A DNA stretch of 64,000 nucleotides, from positions 310,001 to 374,000 of the forward strand of contig NZ_VDND01000003.1 in assembly GCF_007665395.1 (NCBI RefSeq), read 5' to 3'. The notes under the pieces are model-generated. The model was not told the origin of the DNA, ran no database searches, and saw only the letters and a program-made list of their open reading frames with translations. Below, piece after piece: positions 47,302 to 57,960 of this stretch (the stretch's first letter is position 1; each line of letters opens with the position of its first letter). The position numbers and the translations under genes were made by a program. The stretch comes from Pseudomonas oryzihabitans. Lineage in GTDB: Bacteria > Pseudomonadota > Gammaproteobacteria > Pseudomonadales > Pseudomonadaceae.

Positions 47302-47909
47302 CTTCTGCCTGGACCCTCGGCCTGACCGGGGGCATCGGCAGTGGCAAGAGCGCCGCTGCCGAGCACTTCGCCCGTCTGGGCATCACCTGCGTCGACGCCG
47401 ACCAGGCCGCCCGTTGGGTGGTCGAGCCGGGACGGCCGGCATTGGCCGAGATCGTCAGGCATTTTTCGCCGGCGGTCTTGCAACCGGACGGCAGCCTGAA
47501 CCGGGCGGCGCTGCGGGCGGCGATCTTCGCCGACCCGGCCGAGCGGCGCTGGCTGGAAACCTTGCTGCATCCCATCATTCGCCAGGAGATCCTGGCCGTC
47601 CTGGCGCGGGCCCAGTCGCCCTATGCCATCCTGGTGTCGCCGCTGCTGTTCGAATCCGGACAGCGTGCCCTGGTGCAGCGTGGCCTGGTGATCGACGTGC
47701 CGGAAGAGCTGCAGCTGGAGCGGGCCGTGCGCCGCGATGGGGTGGACGCAGCCCAAGTAAGGGCCATCCTGGCCGCGCAACTGCCGCGTGCCGAACGGTT
47801 GGCCAGGGCCGATGACGTCATCCGCAATGACGGCGATCTCGCCGCGCTCCACACCGAGGTGGAGCGCCTGCATTCCTTTTATTTGACCCTTGACGGAGGC
47901 CAAGCATGA
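47298..47909 (+). CDS. coaE: Dephospho-CoA kinase
   Basis: Last enzyme of coenzyme A synthesis: phosphorylates the 3' hydroxyl of dephospho-CoA. The 203-residue protein starts with the P-loop [11 protein letters not shown] (residues 8-18) followed by the family's CVDAD segment, and has the later VSPLLFESG motif. ATGA overlaps link it to pilD upstream and yacG downstream, the standard pilD-coaE-yacG order. Confidence 0.97.
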   Translation: MTSAWTLGLTGGIGSGKSAAAEHFARLGITCVDADQAARWVVEPGRPALAEIVRHFSPAVLQPDGSLNRAALRAAIFADPAERRWLETLLHPIIRQEILAVLARAQSPYAILVSPLLFESGQRALVQRGLVIDVPEELQLERAVRRDGVDAAQVRAILAAQLPRAERLARADDVIRNDGDLAALHTEVERLHSFYLTLDGGQA

Positions 47910-48103
47910 GCACTCTCACCGTGGACTGCCCCACCTGCGGCGCACCCGTGGAATGGAGCGAGAAGAGCCCCAACCGACCCTTCTGCTCCGACCGTTGCAA
48001 GCTGATCGACCTGGGCGCCTGGGCGGCGGAAGAACACGCCATCCCAGGTAACGAACTCGAAGACGATCTATATTCCGATGACCTCAATCGGCGCGGCCAC
48101 TAG
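47906..48103 (+). CDS. yacG: DNA gyrase inhibitor YacG
   Basis: 65-residue zinc protein with ligands C8, C11, C27 and C31 (CPTCG ... FCSDRCK), followed by an acidic tail ([12 protein letters not shown]). YacG binds GyrB and blocks DNA binding by gyrase in E. coli. It is translated from an ATGA overlap with coaE and ends the forward operon. Confidence 0.95.
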   Translation: MSTLTVDCPTCGAPVEWSEKSPNRPFCSDRCKLIDLGAWAAEEHAIPGNELEDDLYSDDLNRRGH

Positions 48104-48116
48104 GGCGCGCCGTCCC

Positions 48117-48614
48117 TCACAGCCGTTGCGCCCAGGCCTGGGCGGTGGCCTGGGCCGCCTGGCGCAGCTTGGCGGCCAGCTCGGGCTTGTCGTATTCCAG
48201 CGGACTGGACGCCGTGATCGTGTGGATGCGGTCGCCCTTGATGAAGAACACCTGGGTGCCCAGCAGGGGCTTGCTGCAGGCACTGGCGCCTTCGCCGAGG
48301 CCGTCGATGGCCTTGCAATCCAGTTGTTCGCTGAGCGACTGCACCTGGCGACGCAACTTGGGTAGCGCCCGACCGCCATTCTCGTAGCCCGCCGATAGCC
48401 CCAGCAGGTAGTTGGCCGGCTGGCCGGTGTCGCGATCGGTGAAGGCGCAGCCACCGGCGATCTGCCGGGCATAGGCCAGCGGCAGGCCGGAGGTTTGCTG
48501 GAGCAGGGGCAGTGGCAACTGGGCCTGCAGGCTGGCGCAGTCGACGGGCTCGCCGTTGTCGGCATGGGCGAGGGCGGCGCTCAGGAGCAGCGGAAGGGCA
48601 ACGAGGAAACGCAT
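48117..48614 (-). CDS. Secreted or periplasmic protein, unknown function
   Basis: 165-residue protein that I do not recognise. It has a clean signal peptide (RFLVALPLLLSAALAHA, cleavage near residue 18). The mature part has four cysteines (VDCASL, GGCAFT, LDCKAI, SACSKP) that could form two disulphides, and a TQVFFIKGDRIHTITA strand-rich segment. No catalytic motif is visible. It converges with yacG (13 bases between stops) and is transcribed away from recC. It looks like a single-gene transcript with ordinary GC-rich codon use. Confidence 0.8.
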   Translation of the reverse strand: MRFLVALPLLLSAALAHADNGEPVDCASLQAQLPLPLLQQTSGLPLAYARQIAGGCAFTDRDTGQPANYLLGLSAGYENGGRALPKLRRQVQSLSEQLDCKAIDGLGEGASACSKPLLGTQVFFIKGDRIHTITASSPLEYDKPELAAKLRQAAQATAQAWAQRL

Positions 48615-48795
48615 GAAAACATCCTGTCGAGGGCCGGCGGCCGATAGGCGCTGAGTCTACCGGTTGGGATCCGATCGGAGGCGGATGGACGGAGTGCCTG
48701 TGCGCTGCGTCATGCGTCGGCCATCACATCGCGGGCTGGTGTCCGGGTCGCGCGATCCTTACCCTGGCGGCAGATAGCGAACAGCGAGGCGTAGG

Positions 48796-51700
48796 ATGTC
48801 CGAGGCGCTCACTCCCGGATTCATGGTGGTACACGGCAATCGGCTCGAAGAGCTGCGCGGCCTGGCGGTCGGCTGGATGCGCCGCTATCCCCTGGCACCG
48901 CTGGAAAACGAACAGGTGCTGGTGCAGAGCAATGGCATCGCCCAGTGGCTGAAGCTGGCGCTGGCCGAGGGTCCGCGCGGAGACGACGAAGGCGGGTGCG
49001 GGGTGGCCGCGGCCCTCGAGGTGCAGTTGCCGGCGGCCTTTCTCTGGCGCACCTATCGCCAGGTACTGGGCCGTGACCAGGTGCCGCCATCCTCGCCGCT
49101 GGACCGTGCACCCCTGACCTGGCGCCTGATGCGGCTGCTGCCGACCTTGCTCCTGCAGCCGGACTTCGCTGCGCTGCGGCGCTTTCTCGACGACGATGGT
49201 GATCTGCGCAAGAGATACCAGTTGGCCGAGCGCCTGGCCGACCTCTACGACGGCTACCAGGTCTATCGCGCCGATTGGCTCAACGACTGGGCCGCGGGCC
49301 GCGATCTGCTGGCCAGCCTGCGCGACGGCCGGCGTCCCTTGCCGGAGAGCTGCCGCTGGCAGGCGCAACTGTGGCGCGCCCTGCTGGCCGATGTGGGCGA
49401 CGGCGGTCTGGCCCGCAGTCGGGCCGGGGTACACCGACGCTTCCTAGAGGTGATGCAGGCGGCGACCGAGCCGCCGGCCGGCCTGCCGCGGCGGGTGGTG
49501 ATCTTCGGCCTGTCGGCCATTCCGGCGCAGACCCTCGAAGCCCTGGCCGCCCTGGCGCGTTTCAGCCAGGTGCTGCTCTGCGTGCACAATCCCTGTCGCC
49601 ACCACTGGTCCGACATCGTCGCCGACCAGGATCTCTTGCGGCAGAACTATCGTCGCCAGCAGCGCAAGCCGGGCATGCCGCAGACGCTGGATGCCGAGGC
49701 GCTGCACCAGCACGGCCAGCCGCTGCTGGCGAGCTGGGGCAAGCAGGGCCGCGACTACATCCACCTGCTGGACGAATTCGACGAGCCCGATGGCTATCGC
49801 CGCCTGTTCGAAGACCTCAACGGCGGGCGCATCGACCTCTTCGCCGAGAGCGAGCCCCAGCATCTCCTGGGCCAGTTGCAGGACGACATCCTCGAATTGC
49901 GCCCACTGGCCGAGACACGCGCACGTTGGCCGGCGGTCGATACGGCGCGGGACAGGTCCGTGCGTTTCCATGTCGCCCACAGTCCGCAGCGCGAGGTGGA
50001 GATCCTGCACGACCAGCTGCTGGCGCGCTTCAACAGCGATGCGAGCCTCAGGCCGCGCGATGTCATCGTCATGGTGCCGGACATCGATGCCTATGCACCG
50101 CACATCCGCGCGGTGTTCGGCCAGCTCGAGCGCCAGGATCCACGCTTCATTCCCTTCAGCCTGGCGGACCAGCACCAGCGCGGCTTCCAGCCGCTGCTGA
50201 TCGCCCTGGAGCACCTGCTGCAGTTGCCCGACAGCCGTTTCGCCCTGAGCGAGATCCTCGATTTGCTGGACGTGCCGGCGCTGCGCGCGCGCTTCGGCCT
50301 GCGCGAAGGCGATCTGCCGACCCTGCACCTCTGGCTGGAAGGCGCCGGCGTGCGCTGGGGCCTGGATGCCGAACAGCGCAGCCGCCTCGACCTGCCCGAG
50401 GGCCTGACCCAGAACACCTGGCGCTTCGGCCTGAGGCGCATGTTGCTGGGCTATGCGGTGGGCGGCGGCGCGGCGCTGGGCGATATCGAGCCCTTCGACG
50501 AGGTGGGCGGCCTGGACGCGGCGCTGGTCGGGCCGCTGGTGGATCTGCTCGATGCCCTGGACGCGGCCCAGGCGGCGCTGGCGCAACCGGCCCGGCCGGC
50601 GGAGTGGGGCGCGCGCTTGCAGGCGCTGCTGGCGCTATTCTTCAGCGCCCAGGACGAGCATGACGAATACCTGCTGGAGCAGCTGGAAAATCTGCGCGAG
50701 CGCTGGCTGGAGCTGTGCGAGGACGTGGCGCTGGACGAAGAGCTGCCGCTCACCGTGGTCCGCGAGGCCTGGCTGGCCGGGCTGGATGCCGGCGGCCTGG
50801 CCCAGCGCTTTCTCGCCGGGGCGGTCAATTTCTGCACTCTGATGCCGATGCGTGCCATTCCCTTTCGCGTGGTCTGCCTGCTGGGCATGCATGACGGCGC
50901 CTATCCGCGTATCCAGTCGCCGCTGGATTTCGATCTCATGGCCCAGGACTATCGCCCCGGTGACCGCTCGCGGCGCGAGGACGATCGCTATCTGCTGCTG
51001 GAGGCCTTGCTCTCGGCGCGTGACCAGTTCTATGTCAGCTGGGTGGGGCGCAGCATCCGTGACAACAGCGAGCGACCACCCTCGGTGCTGATCGCCCAGT
51101 TACGCGATCACCTGCAGGCCGGTTGGCGGCTGGCCGGTCACGAGGAAGAGCCCGAGCGCTTGCTGGCGGCCCTGACCCAGGAGCACCCCCTGCAACCTTT
51201 CAGCGCTCGCTATTTTCGCGGCGAGCGCGGTTATTTCAGCTTCGCCGCCGAGTGGCTGGGCGTACACGACCGCACCACGCGTGATGAGGATGCCCTGCTG
51301 CCGCCGTTGGTGCTCGAAGAGCCCCTGGGTCTCGATGACCTGGCGCGCTTTCTGCGCGGACCGGTGGACTTGTTCTTCGGCAATCGCCTCAAGGTGCACT
51401 TCGAGGCGCCCGATGCCCCGGCGGAGGACGAGGAACCCTTCGGCTTGGACGCCCTGACCCGCTATCAATTGGGCGAAGACCTGCTGGCAGCGGCGCTGGC
51501 CGAGCCTGCCGAGGCGGACCGGGCGCTCATGGCAGCGGCCGAGCGCTTGCGTGGCAGCGGTCGCCTGCCGCTGGCGGGTTTCGGCGAGCGGGCCGGGCGG
51601 GCGCTTCGCGAACCACTGCCCGCCGTGGTGGCCCAGGTCGAGGCCCTGATGCTGCGCTGGCCCGACTCCCTGGAAGAGGCTGTAACCCTGGATCTCGAAC

Positions 51701-52227
51701 ATCGCGAGCTGCCACTGCTGGCCAACCTCGAACGGTTGCGCCGTGGGCCCGAGGGGCTGCTGGCGCTGAGCGCCCAGGCTAATGGCCTGGGCAATGCCCG
51801 TGCTCGCAAGTGGCACCGGTTGCTGCGACCTTGGGTACAGCACCTGGTCGCCGCGGCCGGTGGTCTGCAACTGACCACCGCGGTGGTGGCGACCGATTTG
51901 ACCCTGCTGCTGGCGCCGTTGGATGCTGACCTCGCTCGACGTCAGCTGAACGAATTGCTGGACGCCTGGGCGCTGGGCCAGCGGCGTCCGCTGCCGGTGG
52001 CGCCGCGCACCGCCTTCGCCTGGCTGGCGAGCGACCCGGACAAGGCCCTGGCCTTTGCCGAGCAGGCCTACCAGGGCGAGGCGGCGACCCATCCGGCGCT
52101 GCGCCGGCAGTACCCGGACTTCGCCGCGCTCTTGGCTGACGAGGAATTCGATGGCTGGTGCCAGACCCTCTATGCGCCGGTCTTCACCGCCGGTTGGCAG
52201 GTGCTGGGCGGGGAGGGCCAGGCATGA
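48796..52227 (+). CDS. recC: Exodeoxyribonuclease V subunit gamma (RecC)
   Basis: Subunit of RecBCD that splits the duplex and scans for Chi. The 1143-residue protein begins with the RecC signature VHGNRLEELRGLAVGWM and VQSNGIAQWLKLAL and contains the dead-helicase block RVVCLLGMHDGAYPRI. Length matches RecC of pseudomonads. ATG 48796 follows cgaggcgtagg. It overlaps recB by an ATGA; the recC-recB-recD order is the Pseudomonas one. Confidence 0.96.
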   Translation: MSEALTPGFMVVHGNRLEELRGLAVGWMRRYPLAPLENEQVLVQSNGIAQWLKLALAEGPRGDDEGGCGVAAALEVQLPAAFLWRTYRQVLGRDQVPPSSPLDRAPLTWRLMRLLPTLLLQPDFAALRRFLDDDGDLRKRYQLAERLADLYDGYQVYRADWLNDWAAGRDLLASLRDGRRPLPESCRWQAQLWRALLADVGDGGLARSRAGVHRRFLEVMQAATEPPAGLPRRVVIFGLSAIPAQTLEALAALARFSQVLLCVHNPCRHHWSDIVADQDLLRQNYRRQQRKPGMPQTLDAEALHQHGQPLLASWGKQGRDYIHLLDEFDEPDGYRRLFEDLNGGRIDLFAESEPQHLLGQLQDDILELRPLAETRARWPAVDTARDRSVRFHVAHSPQREVEILHDQLLARFNSDASLRPRDVIVMVPDIDAYAPHIRAVFGQLERQDPRFIPFSLADQHQRGFQPLLIALEHLLQLPDSRFALSEILDLLDVPALRARFGLREGDLPTLHLWLEGAGVRWGLDAEQRSRLDLPEGLTQNTWRFGLRRMLLGYAVGGGAALGDIEPFDEVGGLDAALVGPLVDLLDALDAAQAALAQPARPAEWGARLQALLALFFSAQDEHDEYLLEQLENLRERWLELCEDVALDEELPLTVVREAWLAGLDAGGLAQRFLAGAVNFCTLMPMRAIPFRVVCLLGMHDGAYPRIQSPLDFDLMAQDYRPGDRSRREDDRYLLLEALLSARDQFYVSWVGRSIRDNSERPPSVLIAQLRDHLQAGWRLAGHEEEPERLLAALTQEHPLQPFSARYFRGERGYFSFAAEWLGVHDRTTRDEDALLPPLVLEEPLGLDDLARFLRGPVDLFFGNRLKVHFEAPDAPAEDEEPFGLDALTRYQLGEDLLAAALAEPAEADRALMAAAERLRGSGRLPLAGFGERAGRALREPLPAVVAQVEALMLRWPDSLEEAVTLDLEHRELPLLANLERLRRGPEGLLALSAQANGLGNARARKWHRLLRPWVQHLVAAAGGLQLTTAVVATDLTLLLAPLDADLARRQLNELLDAWALGQRRPLPVAPRTAFAWLASDPDKALAFAEQAYQGEAATHPALRRQYPDFAALLADEEFDGWCQTLYAPVFTAGWQVLGGEGQA

Positions 52228-55200
52228 GTCAGCGTCCGCTCGCCCTGCGCTTTCCGCTGCAGGGCAATCAGCTCATCGAGGCCAGTGCCGGGACCGGCAA
52301 GACCTTTACCATCTCCGCGCTCTATGTTCGTCTGGTGCTGGGCCACGGGACGCCCGAGACCGCCTTCGGCCGCGAGTTGTTGCCGCCGCAGATCCTGGTG
52401 GTGACCTTTACCGAAGCCGCCACTCAGGAACTGCGTGATCGTATTCGCCACCGGCTGGCCGAGGCCGCGCGCTTCTTCCGTGGGGAAATCGAGGCACCCG
52501 ATCCCTTGCTCGCCGAATTGCGCGAAGACTTTCCGGGCGAGGCCTGGTCCGACTGCGCCCGCCGTCTGGATATCGCCGCCCAGTGGATGGACGAGGCGGC
52601 CGTCTCCACCATCCACAGTTGGTGCCAGCGCATGCTGCGCGAGCACGCCTTCGACAGCGGCAGTCTGTTCGTGCAGAACCTGGAGCAGGACCAGAGCGAA
52701 TTGCTCGCCCAGGTCGTGCGCGATTATTGGCGCCGCTTCTGCTATCCCCTGGAAGGCGAGGCGCTGGATTGGGTGATCGAGCACTGGGGCGAGCCCCGGG
52801 CCCTGGCGGCGCGTCTGCGACCCCTGTTGAGCGAGGCGCTGGGTGAGCCCCAGGGCGATCCCGCCACGCTGCTGGCCACGGCCCTGGCCGAGTGCCAGGC
52901 GCGACTGGCGACCCTCAAGGCGCCCTGGGCGATCTGGGCGGAAGAATTGCGTGACCTCTGCCAGGCTGGCTGCGACGCCAAGGTGGTCGATGGGCGCAAG
53001 TTGCAGAAGAGATTCTTCGGGCCCTGGTGCGACAAGCTGATCGCCTGGGCGGACGACCCCGCCAGTGAGGACCTGGATATCGGCACCGGCTTCACCCGGC
53101 TGACCGAGGAGGGCTTCGCCGAGGTCTGGACCAAGGCCAGTCCGCCGGCTCATCCAGCGCTGGCGGCCATGGCGCGCCTGCCCGGGCAACTGGCCGAGCT
53201 GCCCAGCCCCGAGGTGCCGCTGCTGGAACACGCCGCGGCCTGGGTCCAGCAGAAATTCGAGCGCGAAAAACTGCGCCGCGCCGAGCTGGGCTTCGACGAC
53301 ATCCTCACCCGCCTGGACAAGGCACTGCAGGCCGATGGCGCCGGCGTGCGGCTGGCAGCGCTGATCCGCGAGCAATTCCCGGTGGCGCTGATCGACGAAT
53401 TCCAGGACACCGATCCGGTGCAGTACCGCATCTTCAGCACTGTCTATGGTGCGGGAGAGGGTAGCGGATTGTTCCTGATCGGCGATCCCAAGCAGGCCAT
53501 CTATGCCTTCCGCGGTGCCGATATCCACACCTACCTGCAGGCCCGCCGCGCCAATGCCGGCCACCTGCATTCGCTGGACACCAATTTTCGCTCCACCGCC
53601 GCTATGGTCGCCGCGGTCAACCAGGTGTTCCAGCACGGCGAGAGCACCGCGCCACGAGCGGCCTTCCTGTTTCGCCAGGGCGAGGACAATCCAGTGCCCT
53701 TCGAGCCGGTCCGCGCCCAGGGCCGGCGCGAGGTGCTGGAGATCGACGGTGCCCCCGGCGCGGCCCTGACCCTCTGGCACCTGGCTGGCGACGAACCCCT
53801 GGCCGGTACCGCCTATCGCGCCAGCTTGGCCGAAAGCACCGCCAGCGAAATCGTCCGGCTGCTGACCCTGGCCGCCGACGGGCGTGCAGGCTTTCGCCAC
53901 CAAGACGGCGAGCTCAAGCCTCTGCGCCCGGCCGATATCGCCATCCTGGTCCGCGCTGGCAGCGAGGCCCAGGCGGTACGCCAGGCACTGGTGCGGCGCG
54001 GGGTACGCAGCGTCTATCTGTCGGATAAGGACTCGGTATTCGCCGCCCAGGAGGCGCGCTGCCTGCTGGACTGGCTCAAGGCCTGCGCCGAGCCCGATGT
54101 GGATCGCCGCCTGCGCGCGGCCCTGGGCAGCCTGACCCTCGACCTGCCCTTGGCCGAATTGGATGCCCTCAACCACGACGAGCAGGCCTGGGAGGCGCGG
54201 GTGCTGCAATTCCGCGGCTATCGCCAACTCTGGCGCGGCCAGGGCGTGCTGCCCATGCTGCGCCGCCTGCTGCAGGACTTCCGCCTGCCGCAGCGACTGA
54301 TGGCCCGCGCCGATGGCGAGCGGGTGCTGACCAATCTGCTGCACCTCGCCGAATTGCTGCAGCGTGCTGCCGGCGAGCTGGACGGCGAGCAGGCGTTGAT
54401 CCGTCACCTGGCCGAGCAACTGGCCACCCAGGGCGCCGCCGACGAGCAGATCCTGCGGCTGGAAAGCGATGCCGAGCTGGTCAAGGTGGTGACGGTGCAC
54501 AAGTCCAAGGGCCTGGAATACCCGCTGGTATTCCTGCCCTTCGCCTGCGCCTATCGCGCCGAGGAGGGCGCCACCCTGCCGCTGCGCTATCACGATGACC
54601 AGGGCCGGGTGCGCCGGACCTTCCGCCCCTCGGCCGAAGAACTGGCCCGCGCTGACGACGAGCGTCTGGCCGAGGACCTGCGGCTGCTCTATGTCGCCCT
54701 GACCCGCGCCCGGCATGCTTGCTGGGTCGGCGTCGCCGATCTCAAGCGTGGACGCAGCAAGGAATCCGGGTTCGCCCGCAGTGCCCTGGGCTACCTGGCC
54801 ACTGCCGGCGAGCCGCTGGCGAGTTCGGCAGCGCTGACCGCTGCCTTGACCATCCTGATCGGCGCCCAGCCCGACAGCCTCATCCTGCCGCTGCCGGAGG
54901 CCAGTACCGAGCGCCTACCGGAAGCCCGCGAGGCCCCCACGCCGCTCAAGGCGCTGACCGCCCGCCGTGCGGCTCGCGAGGACTGGTGGATCGCCTCCTA
55001 CAGCGCCTTGCGCATCGGCACGCGCCTCGGCGAGGCGCGGGAAGAGGGCCAGTTGAATCTGGAGCTGGACCTGGACACCCCCGCGGCGCAGAAGCTGTTC
55101 GACGACGACCGCCTCGCCCCGGACGAACTCCGCCAGCCCGCCGCTGGCGAAGACCTGCATCGCTTTCCCCGTGGCCCCGGTCCGGGCACCTTCCTGCACA

Positions 55201-55886
55201 GCCTGCTGGAGTGGGTCGGTGAGGAGGGCTTCACCGCCATCCAGTCCACACCCGAGCGGCTGGACGATCTGATCGCCCGGCGCTGCCAACGGCGTGGCTG
55301 GAATCACTGGATTCCCATCCTGCAGGGCTGGCTGCGCCAATTGCTGGCCCTGCCGCTGCCGTTGCCCGGCGGCGCTCAGCGGCTGGGCGAGCTGGCCCTT
55401 TATCAGGTGGAGATGGAATTCTGGTTCGCCACCCACGGCGTCGATCTGGAGCGCCTCGATGACCTGGTCCGTCGCGGTACCCATGGCGGCCAGGCGCGAC
55501 CGGTGCTGGAACCGGGGCAGCTCAATGGCCTGTTCAAGGGCTTCATCGACCTGGTCTTCGAGCACGAGGGGCGCTATTTCGTGGTGGACTACAAATCCAA
55601 TTGGCTGGGTGCCGAGGCGGCTGCCTATACCCGCGCGGCCATGGAGACGGCCGTCCTGACCAAGCGCTACGATCTGCAATACGTGCTCTACAGCCTGGCC
55701 GTGCACCGCCTGCTCAAGGCGCGGCTGCCCGACTACCGTTACGAGCGCCATTTCGGTGGTGCCGTCTACCTATTCCTGCGCGGTTGTGATCCGGCCGGCC
55801 ACGGCGTCTTCGTCGAACGTCCTGCCCAGGCCTTGATCGAGACCCTGGATCTGCTGTTCAGCGGTGCGGAGCCTGCCCATGTCTGA
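52224..55886 (+). CDS. recB: Exodeoxyribonuclease V subunit beta (RecB)
   Basis: 3'-5' helicase and nuclease subunit of RecBCD; also loads RecA. The 1220-residue protein has Walker A ASAGTGKT (20-27), UvrD-type motifs (ALIDEFQDTDPVQYRIF, HKSKGLEYPLVFLP, YVALTRARHA) and the C-terminal nuclease domain with D1122-x-K1124 (VVDYKSN), as in E. coli D1080/K1082. ATG 52224 was chosen at the ATGA overlap with recC rather than the upstream in-frame ATG. It overlaps recD by eight bases. Confidence 0.97.
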   Translation: MSQRPLALRFPLQGNQLIEASAGTGKTFTISALYVRLVLGHGTPETAFGRELLPPQILVVTFTEAATQELRDRIRHRLAEAARFFRGEIEAPDPLLAELREDFPGEAWSDCARRLDIAAQWMDEAAVSTIHSWCQRMLREHAFDSGSLFVQNLEQDQSELLAQVVRDYWRRFCYPLEGEALDWVIEHWGEPRALAARLRPLLSEALGEPQGDPATLLATALAECQARLATLKAPWAIWAEELRDLCQAGCDAKVVDGRKLQKRFFGPWCDKLIAWADDPASEDLDIGTGFTRLTEEGFAEVWTKASPPAHPALAAMARLPGQLAELPSPEVPLLEHAAAWVQQKFEREKLRRAELGFDDILTRLDKALQADGAGVRLAALIREQFPVALIDEFQDTDPVQYRIFSTVYGAGEGSGLFLIGDPKQAIYAFRGADIHTYLQARRANAGHLHSLDTNFRSTAAMVAAVNQVFQHGESTAPRAAFLFRQGEDNPVPFEPVRAQGRREVLEIDGAPGAALTLWHLAGDEPLAGTAYRASLAESTASEIVRLLTLAADGRAGFRHQDGELKPLRPADIAILVRAGSEAQAVRQALVRRGVRSVYLSDKDSVFAAQEARCLLDWLKACAEPDVDRRLRAALGSLTLDLPLAELDALNHDEQAWEARVLQFRGYRQLWRGQGVLPMLRRLLQDFRLPQRLMARADGERVLTNLLHLAELLQRAAGELDGEQALIRHLAEQLATQGAADEQILRLESDAELVKVVTVHKSKGLEYPLVFLPFACAYRAEEGATLPLRYHDDQGRVRRTFRPSAEELARADDERLAEDLRLLYVALTRARHACWVGVADLKRGRSKESGFARSALGYLATAGEPLASSAALTAALTILIGAQPDSLILPLPEASTERLPEAREAPTPLKALTARRAAREDWWIASYSALRIGTRLGEAREEGQLNLELDLDTPAAQKLFDDDRLAPDELRQPAAGEDLHRFPRGPGPGTFLHSLLEWVGEEGFTAIQSTPERLDDLIARRCQRRGWNHWIPILQGWLRQLLALPLPLPGGAQRLGELALYQVEMEFWFATHGVDLERLDDLVRRGTHGGQARPVLEPGQLNGLFKGFIDLVFEHEGRYFVVDYKSNWLGAEAAAYTRAAMETAVLTKRYDLQYVLYSLAVHRLLKARLPDYRYERHFGGAVYLFLRGCDPAGHGVFVERPAQALIETLDLLFSGAEPAHV

Positions 55887-57960
55887 TTTCAGCCCGGCCA
55901 CCGAACGGCTGTTGCGCTTGGCGTCCCTGGTCGAGGAGCGCCCGCTTGCGCCCCTCAGTCAGCGTGACGACCTCTTTCGTCTGCTGGAACTCTGGGTGCA
56001 ACGCGGCTGGCTGCGCCAGGTCGACCGGGCCTTCACGAGTTTTCTCGGTGAACTCGAACCCCACGGCGAGTCGGCGGTGCTGCTGGCCGCGGCCCTGGCC
56101 AGTCACCAACTCGGCCATGGTCATGTCTGCCTGGATCTGACGGCCACCCTGCGCAATCCGGACGCGGCGCTGTCGCTGCCCCCCGAGGGCGACAAGGCGC
56201 GCAGCTCACTGCTGCCGTCGCAACTGCTCCAGGGCCATAGCCTGGAGGCCTGGCGCCAGGCGCTGCTGGCCAGCGCCCTGGTCGATGGCGACGGCAGCGC
56301 GCCGGAACGGCCGCTGGTGCTGGGGGGTGAGCGTCTCTACCTACGCCGCTATTGGAACTATGAGCGCGAGGTGGCGGCCAGCCTGCGCCAGCGCCTGGCC
56401 ACCCCCGAGCCGCTGCCGGCGGATCTCGCCGAGCGCCTCGACCGGTTGTTTCCGCCGGACGCCGAGGCCGACGGCGAACCCGACTGGCAAAAACTGGCCT
56501 GCGCCCTGGCGGTACGGGGCGCCTTCAGCATCGTCACCGGCGGCCCTGGCACCGGCAAGACCACCACGGTGGTCCGCCTGCTGGCGCTGCTCCAGGCGCC
56601 GGCGGTGGCGGCCGGTCGCCCCCTGCGCATCCGCCTGGCTGCGCCCACCGGCAAGGCGGCTGCGCGCCTCACCGAATCCATCGGCGGCCAGGTCAGTCGC
56701 CTGCCGGTGGACGAGGAGCTGCGTCGGCATATCCCCACGGGCGTGACCACGGTCCACCGGCTGCTGGGCAGTCGGCCCAATACCCGCCACTTCCGCCATC
56801 ATCGTGGGCAGCCGTTGCCGCTGGACGTGCTGGTGGTGGACGAGGCCTCGATGATCGACCTGGAGATGATGGCCAGCCTGCTGGCGGCCTTGCCGCCGAA
56901 GGCACGCCTGATCCTGCTCGGCGACAAGGACCAGTTGGCCTCGGTGGAGGCGGGGGCGGTGCTGGGCGATCTCTGTCGCGATGCCGAGGCCGGGCGCTAC
57001 AGCCCCGCCACCCGCGCCTGGCTGGAGGCGGTGAGCGGCCAGTCGTTGGCCGCGACCGCCCTGGCCGTTGGCGATGACCAGGGCGATGCCCTGGCCCAGC
57101 AGGTGGTGATGCTGCGCCGCTCGCGACGCTTCGGCGCCGGCAGTGGCATCGGCCAGCTGGCGCGGCGGGTCAATGCCCAGGATGGGCTGGGCGCCCAGCA
57201 GGTGCTGGTCGACGGCGGCTACGCCGATCTGCATCGGGTGTTGCTCAAGGGGCCGGAGGACCGGGCGCTGGAGCGCTTGGTGCTGGAAGGCCGCGGGCGC
57301 GCCCGTGGTTATCGGCACTATCTGGAGGTCTTGCGCCAGGCACGGCCACAGGCGGATACCTCCCTGGACGATCCAGCCTGGATGCACTGGGCTGGCCAGG
57401 TGCTCACCGCCTTCGATGACTTCCAGTTGCTCTGCGCCGTGCGCAAGGGCCCCTGGGGCGTGGAAGGCCTCAACCTGCGTATCGCCAGCGCGCTGCTGGC
57501 GGCCGGCCTGCTCGCGGGTGAGCACGGCTGGTATGAAGGACGCCCGGTGCTGGTGACGCGCAACGACTACAGCCTGGGCTTGATGAACGGCGACATCGGC
57601 ATCACCCTCTGCCTGCCCGATGCCACCCAGCCGGGACGCAAGGTGCTACGGGTCGCCTTTCCCCGTGGCGATGGCAGCGGTGGACTGAGATTCGTCCTGC
57701 CCAGTCGCCTGGCAGCGGTGGAGACGGTGTTCGCCATGACCGTGCACAAGTCCCAAGGCTCGGAATTCGCCCATACCGCGCTGCTGTTGCCCGAGCAACT
57801 CAGCCCGGTGCTGACCAAGGAGTTGGTCTACACCGGCATCACCCGGGCGCGCGATGACTTCACCCTGATCGAGGCCCGTGGGGGCATCTTCGCCGAGGCG
57901 GTGGCCCGGCGGGTCCGGCGCGTCAGCGGGCTGGACCTGGATTTGCGAAACACTGTGTAA
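55879..57960 (+). CDS. recD: Exodeoxyribonuclease V subunit alpha (RecD)
   Basis: 5'-3' SF1 helicase subunit. The 693-residue protein has a RecD N-terminal domain, Walker A GGPGTGKT (221-228), the AAPTGKAAARL motif, DEASMIDL Walker B and the C-terminal MTVHKSQGSEF and YTGITRARDDF motifs. ATG 55879 overlaps recB by eight bases; an in-frame GTG five codons upstream is a weaker choice. Its last codons overlap the LexA-like box in front of rmuC. Confidence 0.96.
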   Translation: MSDFSPATERLLRLASLVEERPLAPLSQRDDLFRLLELWVQRGWLRQVDRAFTSFLGELEPHGESAVLLAAALASHQLGHGHVCLDLTATLRNPDAALSLPPEGDKARSSLLPSQLLQGHSLEAWRQALLASALVDGDGSAPERPLVLGGERLYLRRYWNYEREVAASLRQRLATPEPLPADLAERLDRLFPPDAEADGEPDWQKLACALAVRGAFSIVTGGPGTGKTTTVVRLLALLQAPAVAAGRPLRIRLAAPTGKAAARLTESIGGQVSRLPVDEELRRHIPTGVTTVHRLLGSRPNTRHFRHHRGQPLPLDVLVVDEASMIDLEMMASLLAALPPKARLILLGDKDQLASVEAGAVLGDLCRDAEAGRYSPATRAWLEAVSGQSLAATALAVGDDQGDALAQQVVMLRRSRRFGAGSGIGQLARRVNAQDGLGAQQVLVDGGYADLHRVLLKGPEDRALERLVLEGRGRARGYRHYLEVLRQARPQADTSLDDPAWMHWAGQVLTAFDDFQLLCAVRKGPWGVEGLNLRIASALLAAGLLAGEHGWYEGRPVLVTRNDYSLGLMNGDIGITLCLPDATQPGRKVLRVAFPRGDGSGGLRFVLPSRLAAVETVFAMTVHKSQGSEFAHTALLLPEQLSPVLTKELVYTGITRARDDFTLIEARGGIFAEAVARRVRRVSGLDLDLRNTV

